Assembly: GCA_017353825.1 (NCBI GenBank)
Contig: JAFMSC010000237.1
Location: 1 to 6,820 of the forward strand
DNA from: Hyphomicrobiaceae bacterium
GTDB lineage: Bacteria; Pseudomonadota; Alphaproteobacteria; Rhizobiales; Hyphomicrobiaceae
Reading direction: 5' to 3'
DNA: 6,820 nt
Shown one piece after another: positions 5,368-6,820 of the stretch. Numbering within the stretch: the first letter of the stretch is position 1; each line of letters starts with the position of its first letter. The notes under the pieces were generated by a model, which did no database searches, was not told where the DNA came from, and was given only the letters and a program-made list of their open reading frames with translations. The translations under genes and the position numbers were made by a program.

Positions 5368-6426
5368 ATGGATCGGCCGGTTGTCCCCTCAGGAAGCACG
5401 ACGCGCGGGCAGGCAAGGCGCGAGCCGGTGCTCGAGGTTCACAACCTGCAGACCTACTTTTACACGCGCGCGGGCCTGGTCAAGGCCGTGGACGGGGTCT
5501 CCTTCTCGCTTTGGAGCGGGGAGACGCTTGCCATCGTCGGCGAGTCCGGCTGCGGCAAGAGCGTAACGGCGCTGTCACTCATGCGCCTTCTCGCCGATCC
5601 GCCCGGCCGCATCGTCGGCGGCGCCGTTCGCCTCGACGGTCGCGACCTTCTGGGCCTCAATGCGGCGGCCATGCGCCAGGTCCGCGGCAAGGACGTCTCC
5701 ATGGTCTTCCAGGAGCCGATGACCTCGCTCAATCCAGTGATGACCATCGGCCGCCAGATCGGCGAGGCGCTGATGCTGCACGGCGCCGGCTCTCGCGAAG
5801 GCGTGCGGGATCGGACGCTCGAGATGTTGCGGCTGGTCGGCATCCCCGAGCCGGCGCAACGCGTGAGGGAATACCCGCACCAGCTCTCCGGAGGCATGCG
5901 CCAGCGGGCCATGATCGCCATCGCGCTGGCCTGCAACCCAAAGGTGCTCATCGCGGACGAGCCGACTTCGGCGCTCGATGTGACCATCCAGGCACAGATC
6001 CTGGAGCTGATGGCGAACCTGCAGCGCAAGCTCGGCACCGCCATGATCCTGATCACGCACGACCTCGGCGTGGTGGCCGAGACCGCGGACCGGGTGATCG
6101 TCATGTACGCCGGGCGCAAGGTCGAGGAGGCGGCGGTGGATGAGCTGTTCGCGCGCCCCTTGCATCCGTATACCCGCGGCCTGATGCGTTCGATCCCGCG
6201 GTTTGCCGTGATGCGGAACGGGGTGGCTCCGGCGGGGCGGTTGCAGGAGATCCCAGGCATGGTACCGGCTCTTAGCGCCCTGCCGACGGGTTGCGCCTTC
6301 GCGCCACGCTGTGCGTTCGCCAGCGATATCTGCCGGCGCGACTATCCCCGCTACGAGGAAAAGCGGGCCGGTCACTGGAGCGCCTGCTGGCACTCCGATC
6401 GGCTCGTCGGAGCGGCCGATGGCTGA
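5368..6426 (+). CDS. ABC importer ATPase 1, DppD/OppD type with Oligo_HPY C-terminal region
   Basis: A 352-aa cytoplasmic ATPase that powers the importer. All nucleotide-binding motifs are present and intact: Walker A GESGCGKS (58-65, Lys64), Q-loop Gln115 in VFQEPMTSLNP, signature LSGGMRQR (173-180), Walker B VLIADEPT (193-200, Glu198), D-loop SALD (201-204) and switch His231. HPYTRGLM (266-273) opens the Oligo_HPY C-terminal region specific to the peptide/nickel transporters. That region carries Cys309, Cys315, Cys322 and Cys340 (spacing C-x5-C-x6-C-x17-C), the arrangement associated with a [4Fe-4S] cluster in Opp/Dpp ATPases. The start codon follows the preceding TAG with no gap and no strong ribosome binding site, so translation is probably coupled to the upstream permease. 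An 18-residue N-terminal lead precedes the conserved domain at Glu19. The end overlaps the next gene by 8 bp. Length is typical for DppD-like proteins. Confidence 0.95.
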   Translation: MDRPVVPSGSTTRGQARREPVLEVHNLQTYFYTRAGLVKAVDGVSFSLWSGETLAIVGESGCGKSVTALSLMRLLADPPGRIVGGAVRLDGRDLLGLNAAAMRQVRGKDVSMVFQEPMTSLNPVMTIGRQIGEALMLHGAGSREGVRDRTLEMLRLVGIPEPAQRVREYPHQLSGGMRQRAMIAIALACNPKVLIADEPTSALDVTIQAQILELMANLQRKLGTAMILITHDLGVVAETADRVIVMYAGRKVEEAAVDELFARPLHPYTRGLMRSIPRFAVMRNGVAPAGRLQEIPGMVPALSALPTGCAFAPRCAFASDICRRDYPRYEEKRAGHWSACWHSDRLVGAADG

Positions 6427-6820
6427 CACACCAACCGCAGTGTCAACGCCGGTGCTGCAGGTCGACGGCCTCAAGAAATACTTCCCCGTGAGCCGCGGGC
6501 TGTTCAGGCGGACCGTCGGCCAGGTCCACGCCGTCGAGGACGTGAGCTTCGCGGTGGGGCCGGGAGAGACCTTGGGCCTCGTGGGTGAGTCTGGATGCGG
6601 CAAGACCACCGTGGGCCGCACCGTCCTGCGCCTGATCGAGCCCACGGCTGGCACCGTGCGGCTCGAGGGCCGTGACATCACGCGCCTCACGAAATCGGAG
6701 CTGCGGCCCTTCCGCCAACAGATGCAGATCGTCTTCCAGGATCCGTTCTCTTCGCTGAACCCGCGCATGCGCGCAGCCGACATCGTGGGCGAGCCCCTCA
6801 AGCTCCACGCTCACGGTGGA
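6419..6820 (+). CDS. ABC importer ATPase 2, DppF/OppF type (3'-truncated)
   Basis: The first 134 codons of the second ATPase; the frame is still open at the window edge. It would pair with ATPase 1 in a heterodimer. The ATG at 6419 overlaps the end of the upstream gene by 8 bp (ATGGCTGA) and has GGAG 6 nt upstream. Visible features fit DppF/OppF: VLQVDGLKKYFPVSRGLFRR (12-31), the VHAVEDVSF strand (36-44), Walker A GESGCGKT (56-63, Lys62), the LRLIEPTAG segment (70-78) and the Q-loop IVFQDPFSSLNPRM (104-117, Gln107). The KKYFPV...G.F.R insertion before the Walker A motif is characteristic of the F-type subunit rather than the D-type. The signature, Walker B and C-terminal region lie beyond the window. 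No defect is seen in the visible part. Confidence 0.94.
   Translation, partial: MADTPTAVSTPVLQVDGLKKYFPVSRGLFRRTVGQVHAVEDVSFAVGPGETLGLVGESGCGKTTVGRTVLRLIEPTAGTVRLEGRDITRLTKSELRPFRQQMQIVFQDPFSSLNPRMRAADIVGEPLKLHAHGG

Noticed and set aside
5211..6143. A 310-codon plus-strand open frame overlapping the second permease and the first ATPase
   Set aside because: The translation is Arg/Gly/Pro-rich with no domain, and the two real genes in another frame explain the sequence fully.
5575..6801. A 408-codon minus-strand open frame across both ATPase genes
   Set aside because: It runs opposite intact Walker, signature and Oligo_HPY motifs and crosses two genes; it is a composition artefact.

Overview
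The window is GC-rich, densely coded bacterial DNA with short, tightly packed genes. The codon usage, the style of the UvrD-like helicase fragment and the layout of the peptide-type ABC operon suggest a Gram-negative proteobacterium, most likely an alphaproteobacterium of the Hyphomicrobiales (Rhizobiales) type. The taxonomic placement is inference; the Gram-negative assignment rests mainly on a substrate-binding protein with a cleavable, non-lipoprotein signal peptide.

Layout. (1) Positions 1-977, + strand: the 3' part of a UvrD/PcrA-type superfamily 1 helicase gene that begins before the window. (2) Positions 978-1061: a short convergent gap with an 8-bp inverted repeat. (3) Positions 1062-1433, - strand: a small single-domain cupin protein. 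(4) Positions 1434-1870: a 437-bp divergent intergenic region with no convincing gene but several small repeats and dyads, presumably holding the promoters of the cupin gene and of the transporter operon. (5) Positions 1871 to the right edge, + strand: five consecutive genes of a dipeptide/oligopeptide/nickel (Dpp/Opp/Nik-type) ABC importer in the canonical order: substrate-binding protein, two permeases, two ATPases. The last gene is cut by the window edge.

How the genes work together. The periplasmic family 5 binding protein (532 aa with a Sec signal) would deliver ligand to the heterodimeric permease (315 and 297 aa). Import is powered by the two ATPases: the first is complete at 352 aa with an Oligo_HPY-type cysteine-bearing C-terminus, and at least 134 aa of the second are visible. 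Spacing of 50, 6, 0 and -8 bp between successive genes implies one transcript and translational coupling in the distal part. The ligand cannot be read from sequence; peptides, opines, glutathione, nickel chelates or sugars are all known for this family. The divergent cupin gene may share regulation with the operon, but its role is unknown.

I saw no mobile element, tRNA, rRNA, CRISPR array or phage gene, and no sign of a previously undescribed system. The points worth a second look are the regulatory repeats in the divergent region, the structured gap after the binding-protein gene, the four-cysteine motif in the first ATPase, and a Glu-to-Gln change at a cupin metal-ligand position.
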